Shown piece after piece: positions 17,515 to 25,360 of a stretch of 64,000 nucleotides of DNA. A model generated the notes under the pieces. It was not told the DNA's origin and searched no databases. It was given only the letters and a program-made list of their open reading frames with translations. Each line of letters begins with the position of its first letter. Within the stretch, counting starts at the first letter, position 1. Location of the stretch: positions 62,001 through 126,000 of the forward strand of contig NZ_PIOC01000027.1 in NCBI RefSeq assembly GCF_003369575.1, given 5' to 3'. The position numbers and the translations under genes are program-made. Source of the DNA: Oceanobacillus arenosus. GTDB lineage: Bacteria > Bacillota > Bacilli > Bacillales > Amphibacillaceae.

Positions 17515-18975
17515 CTATTCATATACCACTTCAACATTTGGTTTATCCCATGTTATATTTGAATCAATACCACCCAGGGATTCGACAGACATCTTACAGG
17601 AGCTTTTCAGTTTTTCTAAACTATCTACCTTAGTTACCCCAGATTGAGGTTTGGTTTTGCCTAATATGTAGATATTACTGCCACTTTCAATTTCCAAATT
17701 ATTATTATAAGAAAATGAGCCAACAATACAAACTTTTGAATTTCCACTAACTTTAAAGTTATTTTTAGAATCCAAATTCCCTCCTACAAATAATATTGAG
17801 TTACCTAGTATTTCAGGATTATTTTTAACTTCTAGATTCCCACCTACGAATAATGATGAATTATTATTTAGTTTAAGGTTATTTATTCCATCTGAATTAT
17901 TTTTGTTACCTTCTAGATTCCCTTTGATATTTAACGTTGAATTGTCTAAACTTACATTATTTTTAACAGTCATATTTTCCACCACTGTAATATTTGTATT
18001 TCCACTAACTGTAAAGTTATTTTTAGAATCTAATTTTCCTCTAACATACAACATTGAGTTATTAGATAATTCCGCATCATTCTTGACTTCTAAATCCTCA
18101 CCTACGTATAATGTTGAATTATTATTTATTTTAAAGTTATTTATTCCATCAGAATTTTGTTTGTTTCCCGCTAAATTACCTATGATACTTAACGATGAAC
18201 TATCGATATTTACATCATTTTTAGCAGTCATGTCTCTACCAATGTATAGATGAGAATTATCTATCGTTAGTTTATCACTATCTAAATCTGATTCTACAAA
18301 GCAATCTTTATAACTAATTTTCTCTACTTTATTATTGCCAAACTCGCAACCTTGAGAAGGTTTATTAAGTCTTGGAAATTGTGATTCATCAAAATCCGGG
18401 ATTACTAATCCTCCTCCACTATTATTTTCAGGATTTGGTCTAAATTCAGGCACAGAAAAGGTCAAATCAAATGTTAAAATTTTCGGATTAGCATCCACTG
18501 TATTTTCTCCATGTACAATGCCACTCACAAAAATGTTATATTCATCTTTTGATTCTACCTTTATGTTATTCAGTCGAAAAGAAAAAATACTATTTTTAAA
18601 TATTGGATCTATACTATTAGTTAATTGATTTCTTACATAATTATTTAGATCACTACTTAGTTTATCTCTTACGCTCGATTGAATATTATTATAGTCAGAG
18701 TCTACCGGTCTCTCTATTTTTCCTATTTCTGTCTGTGCAAATTCAAGTAAACCATTACTTTGCTCATAAAATTTGTTTGTAATAGCATTCGTATAATAAT
18801 CAACACCCATTTCAGCTGCAACTACCGAAAGATTATGTTGATCAACACGCTGCTCTTGCTTTGTATTACTAAGTGAAGCACTCATAAAAAAAGTAAAGAA
18901 ACCCATGATGAGTACAACTAAAAGTACAACAACCAAAAGTGCGTAGCCTTGTTCGTTCTTAAATTTAGTCATCAT
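17515..18975 (-). CDS. PilX/GspK-like minor pilin with C-terminal beta-repeat region
   Basis: A 486-residue protein that begins MMTKFKNEQG followed by a hydrophobic helix (about residues 11-35) without the usual Glu at position +5, as in PilX/GspK-type minor pilins that cap the pilus tip. After a globular part of about 200 residues, the C-terminal half consists of short repeats (NNSxLxVGGNLEVKNN, SNSxLFVGGNLDSKNN) expected to form a beta-helix. At DNA level a 258-bp (86-codon) unit is duplicated in tandem: TTATTCCATC occurs at 17883 and 18141 in the same context. Two cysteine pairs occur. The start at 18975 follows GGAGAGGAC. It overlaps no neighbour and ends the pilus operon. A tip adhesin role is inferred. 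Confidence 0.75.
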   Translation of the reverse strand: MMTKFKNEQGYALLVVVLLVVLIMGFFTFFMSASLSNTKQEQRVDQHNLSVVAAEMGVDYYTNAITNKFYEQSNGLLEFAQTEIGKIERPVDSDYNNIQSSVRDKLSSDLNNYVRNQLTNSIDPIFKNSIFSFRLNNIKVESKDEYNIFVSGIVHGENTVDANPKILTFDLTFSVPEFRPNPENNSGGGLVIPDFDESQFPRLNKPSQGCEFGNNKVEKISYKDCFVESDLDSDKLTIDNSHLYIGRDMTAKNDVNIDSSSLSIIGNLAGNKQNSDGINNFKINNNSTLYVGEDLEVKNDAELSNNSMLYVRGKLDSKNNFTVSGNTNITVVENMTVKNNVSLDNSTLNIKGNLEGNKNNSDGINNLKLNNNSSLFVGGNLEVKNNPEILGNSILFVGGNLDSKNNFKVSGNSKVCIVGSFSYNNNLEIESGSNIYILGKTKPQSGVTKVDSLEKLKSSCKMSVESLGGIDSNITWDKPNVEVVYE

Positions 18976-18991
18976 AAACAGTCCTCTCCAC

Positions 18992-19471
18992 TTATTCTGT
19001 ATTTTTGTACCTAGAAATGATAGTTGAAATTTCAACATGTATATCAGCATTCTCAGCATCTTTAATACTGAGATTTGTCAATTTCACATTATTTATGTTC
19101 GGATGGATTTCTTTTTTATCAAAAACTATTTTTTCACCATCTTCATCAAGCTCTATATCGTAATCGTATTTATATTCACTACTCAATACTCTCATTTTGG
19201 AATCGGTTTCTGGACAACTTTCCATTTCCGTTTCAGCTATTGCTACTTCATTTTCTGTTATTGAAAGCACATAACAGTCACCTTTTCTATGAATTCGCTG
19301 AATTTCTGTAATAATATAGTTTGCTTCCTGTTGCAATCGTGTCTTTGTCGTTTCCACAGAGCTATATTCCATTGACATCATAACTACTGTGTAGATAATT
19401 CCCATGAATAAAGAGGCAATGACTAACGTTGCTAGAACTTCGACAAGAGTCATACCTTTTTCATTTTTCAT
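18992..19471 (-). CDS. Minor prepilin, PilW-like
   Basis: A 159-residue type IV prepilin-like protein. The class III signal MKNEKG is followed by MTLVEVLATLVIASLFMGII, with Glu at +5 of the mature protein; PilD would cleave after Gly6 and methylate Met7. The remaining part is a small extracytoplasmic domain with a Cys pair. It lies 16 nt upstream of the PilX-like gene and downstream of another minor prepilin, the usual minor-pilin trio that primes pilus assembly. Confidence 0.8.
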   Translation of the reverse strand: MKNEKGMTLVEVLATLVIASLFMGIIYTVVMMSMEYSSVETTKTRLQQEANYIITEIQRIHRKGDCYVLSITENEVAIAETEMESCPETDSKMRVLSSEYKYDYDIELDEDGEKIVFDKKEIHPNINNVKLTNLSIKDAENADIHVEISTIISRYKNTE

Positions 19472-19503
19472 ATATCATTTCACCTCTTATGCATTCATAG
19501 AAA

Positions 19504-19938
19504 TCATTGCAAATTACTATCCTTTAAGTATCCAAATGTTTCGCTAATCATTTTTTCATCCTTCTTTACTTTTATATGAATTTTGTTCAGCTCTACTGAT
19601 CCTGCATGCTCATTCTTAGGTAGATCTGGCGTTTTGTAATATTCAACTTCATATTGATAACCACTCTGATTATATTTATAAGTAATGATTTCATCACTTG
19701 AACTTGAATCCTCTTTGTTAGCAGGATTCAGAGTTTTTAGTCCTTCTTTCAACTCTACCAACTCAAGCCTTGCCAAATTCATAGTTCCTAGTTTTTCTTC
19801 CGTTTGAACATTAAACTTTGTCATTTGCGGGAAAATAGAAACAAAACCTATAAAAACGACTCCTAAAATGGTAATAGCAGCTAGTAGCTCTATAAGCGTC
19901 ATTCCCCGCTGATTCTTGAGTTTATTTTTAAAAGGCAT
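19504..19938 (-). CDS. Minor prepilin, PilV-like
   Basis: A 144-residue prepilin with signal MPFKNKLKNQRG and a hydrophobic stalk beginning MTLIELLAAITILGVVFIGF, Glu at +5. Cleavage is expected after Gly12. The soluble domain is short and polar. It sits between pilO and the PilW-like prepilin in the pilus operon. By position and size it resembles PilV-type minor pilins, but the exact orthology cannot be set from the sequence. Confidence 0.78.
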   Translation of the reverse strand: MPFKNKLKNQRGMTLIELLAAITILGVVFIGFVSIFPQMTKFNVQTEEKLGTMNLARLELVELKEGLKTLNPANKEDSSSSDEIITYKYNQSGYQYEVEYYKTPDLPKNEHAGSVELNKIHIKVKKDEKMISETFGYLKDSNLQ

Positions 19939-20007
19939 TGTTCCTATCCCCCCTTAACAACTTTAATATATACTTTTTCTATATCATTTTTCATCAAAAT
20001 CATTCAC

Positions 20008-20724
20008 TTACTTTTCATCAAAATAAAACGTTGTAATATCAATCGTTGCTATAATCGATTCATTTGCCTCGTCACCAATCATCAATACACTTTCCGCAGG
20101 CTTATCAAATTCTAATCGATTTACCATCATGATTCTTTCTTGTTTTTCGATTTCTTTAAGAAGAATTTGAAAGTGTTCGTAGTCAGGTGAAGCGATGTCC
20201 ATGCTAACGGTAATTAGATGCAAGTTCTCCGGTTTCTCTGGCATTGCAATTACAGGCGTTATTTCACCAGACACTTCTGGGTTGGAATCTGTTTCGACAT
20301 CCTCTGTTGCTACCGGTTCTTCCGGTACAGCACTCTCTGAATCTACTACTGCTTCCTCATTCACAACACGTTCTGGTAATGAACCATCATATGAAAATCT
20401 TAATTCCTCAATCCGGCTTCCGCTCATAAGCTCAATCTCATTCAATGTTTTCACAAGGCTTTCAAGTTCTGGTGTCGGTGGCATGATATTTGCTAGTCTC
20501 ACATTTTCAATATCCATATCGAGTGAATCATCGTTATCCACATGTTCAAGTTGTACATTGAACAATGCAATATCGGATTGTAGCTGTGTCACCTGACTTT
20601 TCTGTGCTTTGAGTTCTTTTGTCAATGGTTGATAGAATAGAAAATAGGCAACAATTATTAAAACAAAGACTAGCCCGAGCAATAGGAGAAAGGATTTTTT
20701 ATTTTCCTGAAACAAACTATTCAT
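20008..20724 (-). CDS. pilO: PilO-like type IV pilus alignment protein
   Basis: A 238-residue bitopic inner-membrane protein: cytoplasmic N-terminus, one transmembrane helix (about residues 11-30), a coiled coil (about 32-65), then a periplasm-side ferredoxin-like domain as in PilO. An acidic, Pro/Glu/Val-rich insertion of about 40 residues (around residues 115-160) interrupts the domain. PilO pairs with PilN and connects to PilM. It overlaps pilN by 8 nt, so translation is probably coupled. In a monoderm cell the outer-membrane partners PilP and PilQ are absent, consistent with their lack here. Confidence 0.82.
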   Translation of the reverse strand: MNSLFQENKKSFLLLLGLVFVLIIVAYFLFYQPLTKELKAQKSQVTQLQSDIALFNVQLEHVDNDDSLDMDIENVRLANIMPPTPELESLVKTLNEIELMSGSRIEELRFSYDGSLPERVVNEEAVVDSESAVPEEPVATEDVETDSNPEVSGEITPVIAMPEKPENLHLITVSMDIASPDYEHFQILLKEIEKQERIMMVNRLEFDKPAESVLMIGDEANESIIATIDITTFYFDEK

Positions 20725-21313
20725 CAGTTTCCTCCCCTTCTATTAGAGCTTCATTATTGACATCAAGCGAATAGTAGGCATGATTTCGTGGAATTATTTC
20801 GTATTGATTTTCTATTTTCGCATTCGGATCCTCTGATCCATGTTCAAATGTTTCTACCTTGTCGACTACCACATTTTCCATATAAGGTGAATTCGTCAAT
20901 GCATCCACATAGTAGGCAGTATTTGTCAATACTTCAAATTGCGTTTCAAGTTGAACCGTTTCATAATCATATAATAAATAGCTCAAATAACTATGGTCGG
21001 GTAGCAATTCCATAAATTCATCGACGAGTTTGGATGTAGGAACCTTGAATTTTTCTGCATAATCAATCGCACTAGCCAATGTAGCCGAATCATTTGTATT
21101 TAAAGCATTCACCCGTGCTTCAAGCAATGTTTTTTCATCTGTTAATTGAGATACGTTTGCCTCTGCATCATTTAGTTCTCCTTTTGTCGTCACATAAAAA
21201 TAGATTAGCGCGCCTGCGAGCAGTAAACAGATGACTAAACCTATAATAAATAAAATAAAAGGTACATTATTATATCGCTCGTATTTCGGTAAGAGATTAA
21301 CTTCTGGTTTCAT
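20717..21313 (-). CDS. pilN: PilN-like type IV pilus assembly protein
   Basis: A 198-residue bitopic protein that starts MKPEVNLLPKYERYN; the NLLP motif is the PilM-binding signature of PilN. A transmembrane helix covers about residues 18-40, followed by a coiled coil and a ferredoxin-like domain. It overlaps pilM by 17 nt and pilO by 8 nt, forming a tightly packed pilMNO block that links the cytoplasmic motor to the pilus base. Confidence 0.9.
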   Translation of the reverse strand: MKPEVNLLPKYERYNNVPFILFIIGLVICLLLAGALIYFYVTTKGELNDAEANVSQLTDEKTLLEARVNALNTNDSATLASAIDYAEKFKVPTSKLVDEFMELLPDHSYLSYLLYDYETVQLETQFEVLTNTAYYVDALTNSPYMENVVVDKVETFEHGSEDPNAKIENQYEIIPRNHAYYSLDVNNEALIEGEETDE

Positions 21314-22337
21314 CCGCTAGTTCTCCCCCTTCTATCGCAAGCCCCAGTGCTGGAATATAGATACTACTAATTTCTTTAGCTTTTGTTTCATGATTTTTTA
21401 ATAGGGTAATTGGCAAGTCTATCTGGCTTTTTATTTTTTGATAGAATTCTTGTTTATTTGGATGGTCGCCGAGAATTACGATATCTGTAACGCCTTTTTC
21501 ACCCTTATGGATGGAAAAACGGTAAAAGTTCATAATCCGTTCTAATTCCAATATCTGATCCTCGACAATTCCTTTGATCATTGCTGCATCATCCACATAT
21601 TCCCAGCTAATCATTTCATTAGGGGGATTACTTGCTTTCCATCCCTTTAATTTCAAGTCCAAATCCTGATAGCGTAAAAATTCCAGCTGATGATTTTGAA
21701 AAATACCAATATGGATCGATGTTACGTTTAACTCAACAAATAGGTAGCTATGGCTTATATCAATCGGCTGCATCAACTGAAAATAACGATAAACACCCAA
21801 TGCCTTCACATCAGCAACAACCGGCTTCATCGACACGTCCACGAAGATTTCCGTATACTTCGCCATCTCTTCTTCTGGTGCTGCGAATAATATTCCTTGG
21901 CGCATTTCATTTAAATTTCCGATCATCTCTTCTTTACGATTTGTTGCTTCAAAAGGGCTATAATGGATATCAAAAACAGGTTGTTTAAATGGGAGGTGAA
22001 TCGTTTTTCCTATTTCTAATTCAAAGTATTCTTTTATTTCCTTTTTATTTTTCAAATGTGCAGGAAACTCCACCTGCCGCATAATAACTAAAGAATCAGG
22101 AACATAAAAACGAACTAGGCGATTTTTCAAGCCAAGTTCCTTCACTAATTCTTTCATAAAATTATAGAACTGAATTTCATCAGCAATTTTCCCATGAGCA
22201 ATGATGCCTGCTGGGAGTGGTTTTTCAGCAAAATATTTTACGGCAGAAATATCTTGTCCAGTGGTTTCAACGATCCTAAGGACATAATCTTCTATGACGA
22301 TATTGATTACCTTTTTAGACTTTTTAAGTGAAAACAT
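21297..22337 (-). CDS. pilM: PilM-like actin-fold type IV pilus protein
   Basis: A 346-residue cytoplasmic protein of the PilM/FtsA-like actin fold. It opens MFSKLKSK-like (MFSLKKSKKVINIVIEDYVL), with later ATP-fold segments such as HSYLFVELNVTSIHIG and TDIVILGDHPN. PilM binds the PilN tail and couples the PilB/PilT ATPases to the assembly platform. The gene overlaps pilN by 17 nt. A 169-nt gap with a strong hairpin separates it from the upstream major pilin gene, so the pilMNO-minor-pilin part may be expressed at a lower level. Confidence 0.88.
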   Translation of the reverse strand: MFSLKKSKKVINIVIEDYVLRIVETTGQDISAVKYFAEKPLPAGIIAHGKIADEIQFYNFMKELVKELGLKNRLVRFYVPDSLVIMRQVEFPAHLKNKKEIKEYFELEIGKTIHLPFKQPVFDIHYSPFEATNRKEEMIGNLNEMRQGILFAAPEEEMAKYTEIFVDVSMKPVVADVKALGVYRYFQLMQPIDISHSYLFVELNVTSIHIGIFQNHQLEFLRYQDLDLKLKGWKASNPPNEMISWEYVDDAAMIKGIVEDQILELERIMNFYRFSIHKGEKGVTDIVILGDHPNKQEFYQKIKSQIDLPITLLKNHETKAKEISSIYIPALGLAIEGGELADETRS

Positions 22338-22456
22338 GATGTAAAATCACCTTTCTGTGACTTGGGTTTTATAAGTAGATTAAAAGATTGATAGGCAATT
22401 CTTTTCACCAGCCCACCATGGGTATGATGGGGTCGTGGAAGGAATTGATTTAACTT

Positions 22457-22499
22457 AGTATCATTTTTGTTGGCATTTATAGCCAACAAAAATGATACT
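22457..22499 (-). terminator. Perfect 18-bp hairpin after the major pilin gene
   Basis: AGTATCATTTTTGTTGGC pairs perfectly with GCCAACAAAAATGATACT around a 7-nt loop, 7 nt after the pilin stop. It has no long trailing T-run on the minus strand outside the stem. It may act as a partial terminator or as a 3' stabiliser that raises pilin over the downstream pilMNO genes. Confidence 0.65.
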
Positions 22500-22506
22500 T
22501 TATACT

Positions 22507-22980
22507 TTAACCCTGTGAACCAGCAGCACATACTGTATCTCTTCCTAGATTAATTTTAGCCTCTGACTCAGTGGTTATTTCACATTTTCCGGCGTCATTT
22601 GTGCCCACCCCAGAAATAGTTACTTTATATACATTATTTTCTTTAGTAACAGTACCTTTATAATCGGTATTCGTTGAATTCCATGGATCAGTTAATTTTT
22701 CAATCGTATTAAATACTAATTCCTCAGTCCCTGTAACTTTTGTTGTAGTATCTAGCCCACTTGTGGGAATTTCCCCTACACTAGCCTCATACAACTTAGC
22801 AGCAGAAATCAACTGTTGTGCATTTGCCACATGCGCATCCTTCTTAGAATTATCAATTACATTCCCAATCGCCACAAACGCAATCGCACCAACAATCGCC
22901 AAAATAACAACTACTGCAAGTAACTCAACCAATGTCAATCCTCGCTCATCTTTTTTCAATAATCGTAAAAATTTCTTCAT
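22507..22980 (-). CDS. pilA: Major type IV pilin (prepilin)
   Basis: A 157-residue prepilin with leader MKKFLRLLKKDERG, cleavage after Gly14, and mature N-terminus LTLVELLAVVVILAIVGAIA carrying Glu at +5. The alpha1 stalk continues to about residue 60, then a small globular domain ending with two Cys residues (in GKCEI and TVCAAG) that can form the D-loop disulfide. It has the strongest ribosome binding site of the locus (AGGAGGG, 7 nt before ATG). It lies between pilC and pilM. The position and sequence indicate the major subunit, though the abundance cannot be seen. Confidence 0.85.
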   Translation of the reverse strand: MKKFLRLLKKDERGLTLVELLAVVVILAIVGAIAFVAIGNVIDNSKKDAHVANAQQLISAAKLYEASVGEIPTSGLDTTTKVTGTEELVFNTIEKLTDPWNSTNTDYKGTVTKENNVYKVTISGVGTNDAGKCEITTESEAKINLGRDTVCAAGSQG

Positions 22981-23093
22981 CGTTAAACCCTCCTATTTTT
23001 TAATTAATAATAAACACTAGTAACAAAAGATAAAGTCCGTACTCCCCTTGTCCCCCATCACCTCCCTGAAATTTTCCGTTTACTTTTCATTCC

Positions 23094-24305
23094 TTACATC
23101 TCACCATAGATTGAGAACATCGGTACCATAATCGCTATGACAATAAATCCTACAACACCCGCAAGAATAATAATCATTAACGGTTCAATCAACGACTTTA
23201 AAGTATCGACTGTCCGGTCAACATCTTCCTCATAGAAATCAGCGACCTTTGCGAGCATGAAGTCAAGTTGTCCTGTTTGTTCGCCAATCGCAATCATTTG
23301 TGCGACGAGTGGCGGGAAAACCCAGCTCTTTTCAATTGGCTCAGAAAGTGGTCGCCCCTGCTCTAAGCTATCTCGTGATGCAAGGACAACTTTACCTATA
23401 ACTGGATTGCCAACGACCTTATCCACAATCGTCAGCGCCTGTAAAATCGGCACCGAGCTTGCGAATAGCGATGATAATGTCCTTGTCATCCGGGCGATCG
23501 CCGACTTTTGTAACAGTTTACCGAACACTGGCATTTTAAATAGAGCAATATGAACTGAGTAGTGGAATATTTTATTATTTCGATAGAAAAATAGAAAGAT
23601 AGAAATCCCCACTACAACAACTAGCAACCCTAGCCACCAGGAATATTTAATGAAATTACTCATGTTTACAACTAATTGTGTAATCGCCGGTAATTCACTT
23701 CCCATATCCTCAAACATCGCTGTAAATTGCGGGACAATCGTTAGCATTAGAAAGATAACGACGGCAACGACAACAACAGATAGAATGACTGGATATGCCA
23801 TTGTTGATTCAATCTTCTTTTTCAACGAATTTTGTTTTTCATAATAACTTGCCAGCCTGTCCAATGTATCATCGATATTCCCTGTCATTTCCCCTGCTCT
23901 TACCATGTTGACAAACAGTGCTGGGAAAACTTTCGGAAACTTACCAACCGATTCGGAGAAGGAGTGCCCTTCTTTAATCTCGACTTCAACCTGAAAGAGT
24001 GCCTTTTTTAATCCTTTACTTTCGGTTTGAGCAGCTAATATATTTGTTGCCTGAACAATCGAAATCCCTGCTCGAATTAAGGTAGCGAATTGGCGGCAAT
24101 AGATTACAAAATCCTCGGACTTCACCGAGCTCCCGCCGATCGAAATATCACGATTGAAGATCGTAGCCTTCGTTTCCGTTACTTCACGAGGGCTAATGCT
24201 TTTCTCACGAAGCGCTGCGATTGCCTGGCTTCTTGAAACACTTTCAATCGTGCCGCGCTTCATCGTTCCCTTCTTCGTTCTTCCAACATATTTATAGACT
24301 GGCAT
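23094..24305 (-). CDS. pilC: Type IV pilus platform protein PilC
   Basis: A 403-residue inner-membrane platform protein of the GspF/PilC family. Two T2SF cytoplasmic domains (about residues 70-190 and 270-390, each with the FCRQFATLIRAGI-like or MTRTLSSLFASSVPIL pattern) are separated by hydrophobic segments near 170-225, with the last helix near 375-400. PilC is the scaffold on which PilB and PilT act to add or remove pilin. The ATG overlaps the pilT stop by one base (TAATG). Confidence 0.94.
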   Translation of the reverse strand: MPVYKYVGRTKKGTMKRGTIESVSRSQAIAALREKSISPREVTETKATIFNRDISIGGSSVKSEDFVIYCRQFATLIRAGISIVQATNILAAQTESKGLKKALFQVEVEIKEGHSFSESVGKFPKVFPALFVNMVRAGEMTGNIDDTLDRLASYYEKQNSLKKKIESTMAYPVILSVVVVAVVIFLMLTIVPQFTAMFEDMGSELPAITQLVVNMSNFIKYSWWLGLLVVVVGISIFLFFYRNNKIFHYSVHIALFKMPVFGKLLQKSAIARMTRTLSSLFASSVPILQALTIVDKVVGNPVIGKVVLASRDSLEQGRPLSEPIEKSWVFPPLVAQMIAIGEQTGQLDFMLAKVADFYEEDVDRTVDTLKSLIEPLMIIILAGVVGFIVIAIMVPMFSIYGEM

Positions 24306-25351
24306 TAATATTCACCTGCATTTGAAAGATAAACACTTGCATCGCCAAATGTTAAAATTCCGCTGTCAAGCAGTTCCTTCACAGACATTTCTAATGTGTG
24401 CATCCCTGCTGCACGACTCGTTTGCAATATGTTTGTTATCTGGTCAACCTTCTCATTGCGTATTAAATTGGCAACAGATGGCAGATTAATTAAAATCTCT
24501 GTTGCAGCAATTCTGCCACTTCCATCCGCTCTCCGCAGTAATCGCTGGGAGATGATCCCTTCAAGGACAGAAGCAAGCTGGATACGAATTTGCGGCTGCT
24601 GGAATGGCGGGAACACATCGATAATCCGGTCAATCGTTTGTGCCGCACTGCTCGTATGCAATGTTGCAAACACGAGATGCCCCGTTTCAGCAGCTGTTAT
24701 TGCAGTGGAAATTGTTTCATAATCACGCATTTCCCCAACTAAAATAATATCTGGATCCTGCCGCAATGCCGCACGCAATCCATTGGCAAAGCTTCCGGTA
24801 TCGATGCCAACCTCGCGTTGATTGACGATTGATTTCAGATGTTGATGCTCATATTCAATCGGATCCTCCAGCGTAATCACATGTTTCGCACTGGATTGGT
24901 TAATGTAATCTATCATTGCTGCTAAGGTTGTTGATTTACCTGAACCTGTTGGACCAGTAACAAGAATCAGTCCTTGTGGCTTTTTCGCTAAATCCTTTAA
25001 AATTAACGGCATGCCTAATTGCTCGATGCTTGGAATTTGACTCGGAATCACCCGGGCAACGATGCCAATCTTTTGGCGCTGATGATATGTGTTGACACGA
25101 AATCGTGATACATTTTCAATCATATAAGAAAAATCGAGTTCGCCGATGTCGATGAATCTATCCCAATCAGCATCTTTAATAATTGCCTTGGCCATATTCT
25201 CTGTATCCTCATTAGTGAGAATGGTTTCCCCCTGTGGGATGAGCTCGCCATTTATCCGAAAAATCGGCTTCGACCCAACCGTAATATGTAAATCGGATGC
25301 ACCTTTTGCATATGCTTGTTCCAATAATTCTTCGATTGTCTCGGGCATCAT
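24305..25351 (-). CDS. pilT: Type IV pilus retraction ATPase PilT
   Basis: A 348-residue hexameric secretion ATPase that powers pilus disassembly. It has a PAS-like N-terminal domain, Walker A GPTGSGKSTTLAAM (about residue 130), the Asp box, Walker B DIILVGEMRD and His box FATLHTSSA. It lacks the N-terminal and zinc extensions of PilB. Two adjacent ATGs (25351, 25348) follow GGAGGTG; either could be used. Presence of PilT, missing from competence pseudopili, points to retractile pili that could support twitching, adhesion or DNA uptake. Confidence 0.95.
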   Translation of the reverse strand: MMPETIEELLEQAYAKGASDLHITVGSKPIFRINGELIPQGETILTNEDTENMAKAIIKDADWDRFIDIGELDFSYMIENVSRFRVNTYHQRQKIGIVARVIPSQIPSIEQLGMPLILKDLAKKPQGLILVTGPTGSGKSTTLAAMIDYINQSSAKHVITLEDPIEYEHQHLKSIVNQREVGIDTGSFANGLRAALRQDPDIILVGEMRDYETISTAITAAETGHLVFATLHTSSAAQTIDRIIDVFPPFQQPQIRIQLASVLEGIISQRLLRRADGSGRIAATEILINLPSVANLIRNEKVDQITNILQTSRAAGMHTLEMSVKELLDSGILTFGDASVYLSNAGEY

Positions 25352-25360
25352 TTACACCTC

